Assembly (NCBI GenBank): GCA_002205965.3
Contig: NADL03000512.1
Coordinates: forward strand, 1,922,001 to 1,986,000
Origin: Kappaphycus alvarezii
Lineage: Eukaryota > Rhodophyta > Florideophyceae > Gigartinales > Solieriaceae
Length of the DNA: 64,000 nt
Direction of reading: 5' to 3'
The position numbers and the translations under genes are program-made. Shown here one piece after another: positions 49,640-58,759 of this stretch. Numbering within the stretch: position 1 is the stretch's first letter; every line of letters begins with the position of its first letter. The notes beneath the pieces are model-generated. The model had not been told where the DNA came from, made no database searches, and was given only the letters and a program-made list of their open reading frames with translations.

Positions 49640-50285
49640 CGTCTGGGTTGGGAGGCATGTTGGTGTCAATACTAGGTGGGTGGCTATTGGGTGGGAAGAC
49701 CTTGCGCGCTGCGGGCATTTGTTGCAAAGCTCAGAAGCGTGATTGCCTGCTTCACTCCGCGCAATACAGTGACACAATGTCGTCGAAGCATGACGGGCCA
49801 CATTACGTCGGACGTGTGGCTGACCGCGAACGGATGTGCAGTGAGGAAGGATGCGGCGGGTGTCGCCGCATCTCCGAGTCAGAGTGCGAGGCGGGCCGCG
49901 GAGAGTTGTCCCAGTCATCGTCTTGTCAGGACCACTTTGCTGCCGAGTCACACCACGCATGATGTAGTAAATTGCATGTTTAACAAGCGTTGGCAGCTGG
50001 CATGGATTCTGGACGGGCGCCGTACTCAGTCTTGAACGATGGTTGGAGGCCATGGGTAAAGTCCAAGAGGAGAGGGTCGAGCTTTCTGTATCGGTAGGGC
50101 TGTGTTCCGCGCCCACCGGTGTCTTGACTCGTGAGAAGGTGGTCGGAGTCGATGCGACTGGCAGCGAATGCTGCGATGTTCAACAGTGTGTGTGTCGTGA
50201 ACCCATGGCCGGCCTGTCGCAGAGGGAGGGTCGCCTGTTGGCAGACCGCCGCCGTCATGGGGACGTTGTTCAGTGAAAAGATCAT
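49640..50285 (-). pseudogene. Fragment of zinc-finger/nuclease non-LTR RT
   Basis: The minus strand reads ATLPLRQAGHGFTTHTLLNI, matching the LPLRLGGHAF region of element B. A QDDDW...PRPASHSDSEMRR part follows, matching EDDLWKRVPHPSCHSDTSTR. A damaged finger comes last (CHCIARSEAGNHASELC, compare the GDH finger of B). Frames change several times. This resolves what could be mistaken for a gag in front of the LINE. Confidence 0.6.
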
Positions 50286-50289
50286 TAGT

Positions 50290-51190
50290 TGGCAATTCGT
50301 CGTAATGCTTTTATTGGTGGCATTCTGTACCTACAAAACACGCCCGGTTCCCAGCCTAGATCAGAATGTTCCGAGTCCCAAACACCAGCTGACTCATAGG
50401 AGCGAGAGGGGAACTAAATGAAAACGGCGAAACGGAACTTCAGGTTTCAGTTGTAGCGCACCTTCAGGATTCGCCACAAGGTCCTGATTGTTTCCGTTGT
50501 CCCCCATTGCAGCACAAGGGTTTTACTCTCAAGCATTGTATGTTTCTTGTCCCTAGCTCGTTTGAATGTGAAGATTTTACCCTGCGAGTGATGATGCGCC
50601 GACTGCTTCAGACTAGGAGCCTTAGAAGCAGGAGCAGTAGCTCTTTTACAGTACATGGGCCACTGAGCGGCCAAGATTAGGGAAAATGTACAGTACTGTA
50701 CAATCCAGCACCAAACGCTAAACACTAACCCCTAATTGATGTGCCACTGATCCTCCAAATGTCACACGGTACGGTAATACTTGCACGTGTACATGTACAG
50801 GTTTCTGCTTCCAGTGATAGGCAGTGCCCCGAACCTGACTTTACTGTAAGCGTAGGGACTCACCATAAGAGGAAAACTAGTAGCAACCAATAGAAAGCCC
50901 AGGTTGAGCGCTTTCTATATTTTTAGAAAAGCTCTGCACATACCGTATCTGGTCTGGTCAGGAGCTTAATAACTGCAAATTGTCATTTTCTAAATTGATG
51001 GTAAAAATATTCTGATCCGTAGACTCCAATAAGAAAATTGAACGTGTCTACTGCAAACATCAGGTCAATGAGTAAGTCTTCTAAAGGCTTTAGCCAGCCA
51101 CTTTTTGCTTGCTCAAAAGGACAAATGAAATTTGCCACCGTTCCAACGCTGCACAATGTCGTAAGGAAGGTTTCATGTTCAAAACGAATT
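50290..51190. other. Interval without recognised gene
   Basis: No coding signature on either strand. A perfect palindrome, GTACAGTACTGTAC, lies at about 50,688. Several other GTAC-rich words occur at 50,765-50,800. Confidence 0.5.
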
Positions 51191-51199
51191 GGACGCATG

Positions 51200-51960
51200 A
51201 ATTTTGATTTACAACAAACTGTGCAACTCTTCAAGCAAACCACTGATGACGCTTACAAACGCAGTCCATGCGGCTGTGCAAGAGCAATACCCGCCATGCA
51301 ATACCCTTTCCCGTATTTTTCGCGCCCCAATATCAAGCTTGTACGAAGGGATGGTTCCATAGCGCACCTCGTGCAAAGTTGAACCCACACACCACGACCA
51401 AGGATTTCTCTGCGTGGCTACAGTACTGTACTTGTGCCAAACTCCGCTAAGACTCCTCCGAAACCAAGCTGCCCTAAGAAGCTCAACATCCATGGCGATC
51501 ATTTTCTGCACTATCATTATGGATGCCAGCGCCACACTCTCCACAACAGTCACGTTGCCTTGCTGGCCAACGATGTCGCACGGGCGGCTCGTCTTCCTTG
51601 CATCGAGTCTTGTGCGCATCATCAATAACGGACAAGGCGGGACATGAGAGCTACGGGAGCCGCAAGAGACATAACATTCGTGAATTTGTACGCCCCCTCT
51701 GATTCCAGGGTGTGAATGTTCAAGCCAGTGACCAGTCTCAACGCGGCCAGAGTGCATCTCCATGCTTGGCGGGTGGCATTCGGAGGGGTTTTGTGGGGTC
51801 ATGGAGCTCGTGAGAACCGTGGGCAGTCACGGAATGGAACGGTGTTCAAAGGTTGGAGCATTCTTCTGCAGTGACATTCGGTGTTGAGAGTAACGTCCAA
51901 CGCGGCTTGTTTGGTGGCAGGGCTCCCATCGACATTCTTGTAGATTGTTGATCGTGTTGG
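51200..51960 (+). pseudogene. Fragment of zinc-finger/nuclease non-LTR RT, same subfamily as 24.8 kb
   Basis: Plus-strand frames give KLNPHTTTKDFSAWLQY, the finger SCPKKLNIHGDHFLHYHYG with the GDH motif (last Cys changed to Tyr), and further on ISMLGGWHSEGFCG with VRTVGSHGMERCSKVGAFF. These match 25,400-24,850 minus in the same order. Frames are broken by many stops. A CAGTACTGTAC palindrome lies inside it at 51,420. Confidence 0.65.
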
Positions 51961-53000
51961 CTCTCTACGGCAAATCTGAAGGTTGTTTTGTCTGAAATTG
52001 CGATTTTTTGCAAAGGCAACCGCTGGTGCTAACTCTCCCTCTAGTGGAAGATGTATCTGTGGAATAGTGGAATAAACGCCATTTCGTTGGATAGAGTTGC
52101 TACGTTGTGGGTAATGTAGGATCGATACGATTGGATGTTTTTGCAGAGTTGTGGGGTACATTTAGCTTTGTTTTGTCAGGAATAGAAGGCAAGGACTTTT
52201 GTCTTTTGCGAAAATCGTTTCTTTGATGTATTTGTTTTTACTAATTAATTATACGACAAACGTTGAACAACGCCGTGAAATGGTGTTGACCTCAAGAGGA
52301 AAGCATGGTGCCGTCCGAGACTGTATCAACTCGACGTTTGGGATGGTACTCCTGTGACTGTACAACTTTACAGTACGTATTGTATGTGTTGAAATGCTGG
52401 GTAGGAGCAAACATGCATGTAAAGGTAAGGCAATTCCATGTGTTTCCTCGCGAGCGAGAGTCGTTATAACAGGAGAATGGTGTTCTGTCGAGTTGTGTAT
52501 TTCAATCTCTGGTCACCCTTTCCTGTGGTATTTCTTGAAAACTGTCCCACTTTTTATTAGACTATTGGCAAACTGTATCTCAAACTGTTTGGAATCGCCA
52601 TTCAACCACACACACTTGTCACGATTTCCTACTGTATACAGAATTATTATGATTGGCTCAAAATCAAGCTTTGAGGACTGTTTCCGAGGCAATGCTGACT
52701 CGGAGTCGGCATAGTCCGCTGAATAGGTCAAAGATATGCAAAACTTATGTCATCACTATTTTAAGTGGAAAATCTACCAAGCAAAAAAAAAGGTGTAACC
52801 ACAGTTTGACTGGGCACCAATCCCTCCACTTGCTGGGCGATGCCAGGTTCAGGCGCCCAATTCACAAATCATATCGCAAATTTTGCCTTCCCTGAAAATG
52901 ATGTTCTGTACAGACACTACTCTAGTAGCAAAACCTCTCACGATAGATCACCTCTTTCCATGAACCCGGCTCGTCCGCTTTATCTCCCCTCCTCAATAAA
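51960..53000. other. Interval without recognised gene
   Basis: Short frames only, without family motifs. This is the 3' flank of the kinase gene on the minus strand. I see no convincing polyadenylation arrangement and no further mobile element. Confidence 0.45.
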
Positions 53001-54041
53001 TCAAATCCATCGGCTCTGCTCCTCGATCAAGTAGGAACGTAATTGGCGGTAACGGGGACATTCACCAACCTTCAAGCTGCAAATATCCTCAAAAAAGCGT
53101 TCAAATCCCTCACCCATTCCACGGAACAGCTCCTTTGCACTAGAACCTCGTTTCTTTTCTGCGATAACGCGCCTCCATTCCTTCTTTGACATTCCCTCTC
53201 TCTCAATACCACTCCACGGAAGCTCTCCGTGAAACATCTCCGACAAAGAATAGGCCAGACTTTCCAGATCACACTTTTCCGACGGTGCACCGCCGTCATG
53301 AACATTCACCGACGCATACATTGTCGTGCCCACAAAGCCATACATCTCATCATCGTCCGTATACGATTTCTGCAGATCCCTCAACTCGGCGGCCAAGCCA
53401 AAATCGACGAGAAAATACTTGCCGTCGTAATATCCCACGCCAGCCAGAATGTTATCCGGTTTGACGTCACAGTGAATGTAGCCGGCCTCATGCAAACAGT
53501 CCAGGGCGTGCACACATTGGATTCCAACTTGAATCACCTGGTCTATCGGCAGCTGAGAATCCGGCTGTCCCTTCCGAATATCCTCTAGAGATTTTCCCAA
53601 ACGCTGCATGACCATAGCGTAGGTTTCATCTCCCAAATCCCTATAGCAAAGCATCTTTGCAAAACGTGTGCCATGTCCACTGTGGGCCAGAGCATCGTAG
53701 ACGTTGGCCTCATTGATCAGGGTAGGGTGATCTTCGGTAGCAGATTCAATTTTGATGGCCACACCTTCGCCGGTACTGATATCGAGGCCTTGATATACGT
53801 CGCCGAAAGAACCAGAGCCGATTCGCATCTGGGTGAGCCAACGATTGGCGACGAGAATGTTTGGTTCCTTTTTAGGACTTTCGTCTGTGTAGACTAGACT
53901 ACTGGAGCGTGAGCCGGTGACTTGGCTTGTGCTGGTGTGCCATTCGGCCGGGTGTGACTGGTCGCTGCAAGTCCACTTTTGCGTGGCAAAAGTGGTTTGC
54001 CAATGCCATTCGGAAATGGGAAAGTTGTTGGGGGAGGACAT
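53001..54041 (-). CDS. Casein-kinase-1-like protein kinase, single exon, 346 aa
   Basis: One uninterrupted frame. Residues 1-65 are a Ser/Thr/Gln-rich N-terminus without known domain. The kinase domain follows: glycine loop GSGSFGDVYQG (75-85), lysine K97 in VAIKIES, catalytic loop HCDVKPDN (190-197), DFG at 213-215, then the CK1 pattern GTTMYASVNVHDG, CDLESLAYSL and GELPW (239-276) in place of an APE motif. CK1 kinases phosphorylate Ser/Thr on many substrates. The HRD arginine is Cys here, so it is a non-RD kinase. The ATG has A at -3 and an A/C-rich leader (ACAACAATC). It is the only gene in the window that looks intact and under constraint. It is probably a host gene, though capture by an element is possible. 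Confidence 0.9.
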   Translation of the reverse strand: MSSPNNFPISEWHWQTTFATQKWTCSDQSHPAEWHTSTSQVTGSRSSSLVYTDESPKKEPNILVANRWLTQMRIGSGSFGDVYQGLDISTGEGVAIKIESATEDHPTLINEANVYDALAHSGHGTRFAKMLCYRDLGDETYAMVMQRLGKSLEDIRKGQPDSQLPIDQVIQVGIQCVHALDCLHEAGYIHCDVKPDNILAGVGYYDGKYFLVDFGLAAELRDLQKSYTDDDEMYGFVGTTMYASVNVHDGGAPSEKCDLESLAYSLSEMFHGELPWSGIEREGMSKKEWRRVIAEKKRGSSAKELFRGMGEGFERFFEDICSLKVGECPRYRQLRSYLIEEQSRWI

Positions 54042-54640
54042 GATTGTTGTTGTTTGGGGGGTGACGAGAGTGGATGGGGGTGTGGAAACGGAGGTTGAGG
54101 ATCGATGGAGGGAATAGAAGGAAAGGAGAGTGGAGGTTGTGGGTTGCGGTGGAGGGGATAATGTGGTGTTTGGGGGAGTCGAGTGGGGTGGTGTCAGTGG
54201 CGGCGTATCGCACAGATGCTCGACGACTGTTTCGAGTCTCTTCGGATGATGGAGCGAGGTTTTGAATGTTTTTCAAGTGATAAAATGGGGAAATTTTTTT
54301 TGTTGATGTTCATTTGGCATTTGGCAACTGGACGGGGGCTCTAATTTAAGAAAATTGGCAAATAGTTGCGATGATTCGCTGCCTGTCATTGTTCTACACG
54401 CGTCTTGGGGCATTACGGGAGGTGTCAGAACATTAAATCGTGCAGTTAGTAACTGACATTTTCGTTTATTTATTTTTAATTTTAATTAGCGAGACCACGT
54501 CACAGGTTGGCAAGATTACTTTTTTCGAGAAATAGCGTAATGCATGCTGCACTTGATCTTGATCTTTCTGGTATTATCACATCCATAGTGCGGTATGCGG
54601 CATTTTCTTGGCCATGTCTTTCTTCCCGACCAGCATTACA
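54042..54640 (-). other. 5' flank of the kinase gene
   Basis: Directly upstream of the ATG (minus strand) lies a C/A-rich leader, then pyrimidine-rich sequence to about 54,280 and AT-rich sequence to 54,500. A frame at 54,276-53,899 overlaps the gene in another phase and is a shadow. I see no firm TATA box. The promoter is presumably here, but no element can be named. Confidence 0.35.
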
Positions 54641-54670
54641 CTGTACTGTACTGTACTGTACTGTACTGTA
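54641..54670. repeat. Microsatellite (CTGTA)6
   Basis: Six perfect CTGTA units in a row, which also form a chain of TACTGTAC-type palindromic words. Related words continue at 54,695-54,725. Confidence 0.9.
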
Positions 54671-55081
54671 CATTACGTAGTGCAGCGCAGCACTGCTCAG
54701 TACAGTAAATGTACTGTACTGTAATGTCTCGTAACATTTTACAAAACAATGCAGCCGCCAAATGAAATATTTCACGTAAGTAGCATCTACAACAAGACCA
54801 AAACATGTTGCCCCTCACGCGCATCAACCTCTTTTAAAGATCTGCATCCAGTGAACCAGCATGAAAATGTCAAAAGCAACAGTATGATAAAGTTAAAAAA
54901 GGAATACGGGTCGAAGAAACAATATCTTGTGATGCATCCCATACCGAGAATATGGCATACTCTTCATCATTGTTATCACAGATCCTGTTTGTTTCGCTTC
55001 AGAGTCAACAATACTCAAACTCTTTTCCGCTCGCCAGGAATCGATTTCCACTAGGAAAAAGGAGGAATGCGAAATCCACGA

Positions 55082-55144
55082 TAGATACTCTGTCAGATAC
55101 TTGCTGAGCATATCTTGCTCAGCGAGTATCCGACAGAGTATCTA
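55082..55144. repeat. Long hairpin, 29 bp arms, 5 bp loop
   Basis: Arms 55,082-55,110 and 55,116-55,144 are reverse complements at 27 of 29 bases, with a TATCT loop. The arm begins TAGATACTCTGTC. It lies just left of the small TIR element at 55,152. No coding frame or terminator context explains it. Confidence 0.85.
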
Positions 55145-55542
55145 CAGCTGGTGTGTGGTGAACATTTTATTTTGACTCCTGGTGAAAAGCGGGTGGATAA
55201 TGGGCCGCCAAGAATTCTCGCCTTCATGCCTGCATTGTCTTCAACGTAATGCTTCATTAGGGCCAAAATGCAGAGCGAGGTGCAAAGAGGAGGTGCCTTA
55301 GTCCTACGCGAAAATCCTGTTGCGACTAGCCACACGTCGCATCCGGTAGCAGGTGGCGCAAACTCATTTGGACGTGTATTCCCCTCTACTCACATTCCTT
55401 TGACTAACCTTTTCCGTCGACGACTAGTAGTAACCACGGTACTGCAGCATGGTTTAACCGATTCGCTCTTACTCTGCTCTTCCCTTGTTTTACGGCGTCT
55501 GGAATGAGACATTCTAATAGGGAGTAGGTGGACGCTACTCTT

Positions 55543-55584
55543 TTTCATAATGTAAAATACTGTACAGTATTATACATTATGAAA
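55543..55584. repeat. Near-perfect palindrome 1 with TACTGTACAGTA core
   Basis: Arms of 21 bases match at 20, centred between 55,563 and 55,564. The core is AAAATACTGTACAGTATTAT. The outer arms are TTTCATAATGT and its complement. Confidence 0.9.
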
Positions 55585-55596
55585 GGGTTAGTAACG

Positions 55597-55640
55597 TTAG
55601 TAACTTTTAAAATACTGTACAGTATTATAAAAGTTACTAA
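55597..55640. repeat. Near-perfect palindrome 2 with the same core, different arms
   Basis: Arms of 22 bases match at 21. The 20 base core is identical to that of palindrome 1, including its single A/T asymmetry. The outer arms are TTAGTAACTTT and its complement, unrelated to those of palindrome 1. Confidence 0.9.
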
Positions 55641-55801
55641 TTGTGGACAAGCACGAAAATATGTACCACCATTAGTAGTCCTTCCTGTTACTCTAGAACA
55701 ATCTAAAGTCTGGACCGCTAATTACTGCAATTACAGTTTCCAATACCTACTTTACCAACAAATTCCCAATTGGCCACCATTAAATAAATGTTCACCACAC
55801 C

Positions 55802-56410
55802 ATTGTCCTCGAGTCTATGACTTTTACCCACTCGCTGTCCATAATAACTGCAGTGAAGCCCACAGTTTATCAGCCAACCATGAGGGGATCAACACCGCCT
55901 TCAAAGCTATTGTTGTAGAGGTGTACCGTCCAGTAAGTCCTGTTTCCATCTTTGTTTGAAACTTGAAAACAAAATGACCGTTATGAATTGATGACCATCA
56001 TTAACACGAAACATCCGACTGAAACTCAGAAACCTTATTTTCACAGTTTAGTCTTCAATTTTCAATATTTTCTCAATCAACGAATGAGTTTGGTTGAATG
56101 TTTTATTCACACGTCTGTCAAGAGCCCCCCCCCCAAGAGCGGGTGGTGGCGCGGCATTAACGCGCCACCACAGTTATGACACTTACCAGTCACCCTCCCT
56201 GCCCTCGCCTTATTCATCGTTGCTATAATTCCTGCAACAAGCTTACCCCAAATCGGTGATTGGACAAACACAAGGCAATGCGAAAGCCTTCCACATGACG
56301 ATTCCACCGTGTTACTATGTGTTCCACCGTGTTACTGTACCGTACGATGTATTCCGCTGTGCCATTAGTTGTTGTCCCCTAGCACTACATAGTAGTTGTC
56401 GGGGGGTTTA
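55802..56410. other. Interval without recognised gene, containing a GC-rich hairpin
   Basis: No coding signature. A run of ten C near 56,125 precedes a perfect hairpin at 56,143-56,171 (arms GTGGTGGCGCG, loop GCATTAA). A GTTCCACCGTGTTACT-type short direct repeat lies at about 56,302-56,335. Confidence 0.5.
56143..56171. repeat. Perfect GC-rich hairpin, 11 bp arms, 7 bp loop
   Basis: GTGGTGGCGCG and CGCGCCACCAC flank GCATTAA. It would fold strongly in RNA. No gene next to it explains it. Confidence 0.8.
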
Positions 56411-58727
56411 CTGCAGAAGCCCTTTGGGCTAATGCGCGATACGGTAAGGCCATGCGCGCCCTCCACAATGGCCCGCTCGCCGACGTCAACGACCCGGCGA
56501 CGATTCAGCGGCTCCGGGATCTGCACCCGTCCCCGCCGCGCCCTGTCTCGCCGCTCCCGGAAGGACGACTCCCGCCGCCCCTGTGCATCGCCGAGGCTGC
56601 TATGGAACACGCGGTCCGCGTGGACACCACCGCCAGACCCGAACGAACGCCGTCTCGCTGGTTCCACCTCCTGGTTAAGACTCGCGTCAGTCCTGAAGCC
56701 GGCGTGACCGGTCTGCGTGTCCTGACACAGCTCGTTTCCCGGCTCGCACGGGGGGAACTCCCGGACGCTGTGCTCCCCTTCGTGGCAGCGGCGACGCTCC
56801 TCCTGCTTCAGCCGACTCCCGACTTACCAATGCTCTCCCCTCGCTAGCACGCTTCGCAAACATGATCTATGGCCGAATACAACCGCCATTGCTTGTCCCG
56901 AACCGGGATCGCACCGTTATACCAAGTGCCCAGGGCACCCAACAGGGTGACCCGGCCAGCATGTTGTTGTTCTCGCTAACGATCCAACCCCTCATCCGTC
57001 GAGTTGCTGAGATCCCCAACATTGCTCTCTGCCGATGGTACGCCGACGACAGCACGATCGTCGGGAACCTTGGCGCCATCCGTCAGGCGCTCAAGCTCCT
57101 TGCCCGAGATGGTCCCACAGTTGGGTTCCATGTCAACCCACGAAAGACACGCATACATTGGCCTCACCTCATGCCGCCGGATCGAGCAGCCCTCTTAGCG
57201 GAATTCCGTCTCGCAGAATGCTCGCGGGACGGCTTTCCGCTTCTAGGGGCCCCCATTGCGAACAAAATGTTCACGGAGAGTTTTCTCCGGTCCAAGATTG
57301 CTCAGTGCCGCCGTACCCTGGACCGCCTCCTGCTGGTCCGCGACGCCCGTGCCCGGTTCCACATGCAACGGATCTGTGCCTCTGCATGCCTACTATCGCA
57401 TGCATTCAAGCTCTCAGATCCGCGCTTAGCCGAGTCCGCCGCAGAAGAATTTGATGATCTACAACGGTCATCGTATGAAAGGTTACACGGCATAGCTCTC
57501 ACGGACCGAGCCTGGGACCAAGTCTGCCTCCCCATGCACCTCGGAGGTCAGGGCTTCGAAAGCATCGCCTCGTGCCTCCACGGCGCTGCCGCCGCCAGCA
57601 TCATTGATGCTGCGCCCGCACGGCAGCGAACTTCCGCATACGCCACGCCGCGTGCTTGTGCACTTGCTTCTGGCCGCTACCGCGGCGACCATTCCTTCCT
57701 CCTCCGTCAGGCTGGGCCTTCTCTCTGCCGTTTCGCCCTCTCCATCCCCGGGATAGTCGACCTTTCCACCCTTGACCCTCCAACTCTCGCTGCTTCACCC
57801 ACCAACACTCTAACCCTTCTCAAACGGGTCCAGCAAGAGGCGCGGGCAAGAGTACATTGGCACCACGACTCCTGGGCGAATGCCCCAAACCCGACCGCCC
57901 ATAGCGACGCCGACATTCGACATCGCATCCGTGGCTTAGCGTTCCGCCGCAGCCCCGCTGCGGCGTTTCTCTTCGCTCACCCCACGGCAGCTACGAAGGT
58001 GTACACTACACACTGGCAGACCATGCTCCGCCGTCATCTCGGACTGCCAGTGTTTGATGACTCCATGGCCCTCAACTGCCACCACTGTGACCACCCCTTG
58101 GACACCCTCGGGGATCACGCCGCCAACCTCTGCTGCCCTGGTTTCGGCCGTCGTCACCGTCATAACTCGCTATGTAATGCAATTGCGACGCACGTCACCC
58201 GTGCCGCGGGTCTGGATACTCGGTAAGAGGTTCCGTTCCTCGTCCCGGGCACTGAGCTCCGGCCCGCCGATATCCTTGTACAAACACCCCCAACCCCGGA
58301 AGGCACAACGTTGCGCCCCATTGCCTGTGACATCACTGTCGTCTCACCGTTCAAGGCCGCAGTTCGCACCAAGGCGACCTAGGTTGCCGGAGGCGCTGCT
58401 GATCTGGCGGCCCGCGACAAGGTTACAACCCTGGAACGCAACATCGCCCGACGCCTCCCCGCTGCATCGACTGGCCCATCTTCTGCGCCTTACACGCTGA
58501 ACTTCACGTTTCGACCTCTGGCGTTTGATTCCCCAGGTGCACCTTCCCCTGGAACTATTGCATTTATCGAGTAGTTAGTTCCACGGATCGCGTCCAAGTG
58601 TCACTCGACAGTTGGCGTTATCCGCCGCCGTACCTACCAGCGACTGAGTTGCACCCTCTGGTCATCCATCGCTGAAGCTATCCTGTCGCGAGCCCCGATG
58701 CGCATGGACGACGAAGTACATCTATGA
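56411..58727 (+). pseudogene. Non-LTR element A: RT, GDH zinc finger, nuclease-like C-terminus; 5' truncated, internal deletion
   Basis: Homology to element B starts at 56,411 (AEALWANARYGKAMRALHNG). A frame at 56,452-56,847 leads to the RT start, then about 290 bases with the first catalytic motif are missing near 56,820. The main frame at 56,862-58,226 holds QGDPASMLLFSLTIQPLI, the catalytic RWYADDSTIVG, a long thumb and the finger CHHCDHPLDTLGDHAANLCC. After TAA at 58,226 the same frame goes on: LRPADILVQTPP and CDITVVSPFKAAV (endonuclease-like, R-P-x-D), TAG, FTFRPLAFDSPGAPSP, TAG, SCTLWSSIAEAILSRAP, stop at 58,727. Finger followed by R-P-D fits restriction-like-endonuclease non-LTR elements. 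Confidence 0.85.
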
Positions 58728-58759
58728 AATCTTTACTCTTTACTTATCTTGAGTTTACA

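Larger units (their letters stand above)
55152..55801. mobile_element. Small TIR element, about 650 bp, non-coding
   Basis: Inverted ends GTGTGGTGAACATTTTATTT (left) and the reverse complement of AAATAAATGTTCACCACACC (right) match with a 1 base indel. The same terminal motif occurs alone at 42,439 and, altered, at 42,160, so it is a dispersed family. The interior holds two hairpins and no recognisable protein. A clear target duplication was not seen. Confidence 0.6.

Noticed and set aside
49607..50116. Gag-like zinc-finger ORF in front of the LINE
   Set aside because: The Cys/His pattern and the upstream part match the thumb and GDH finger of the other non-LTR family, so it is a fragment of that RT.
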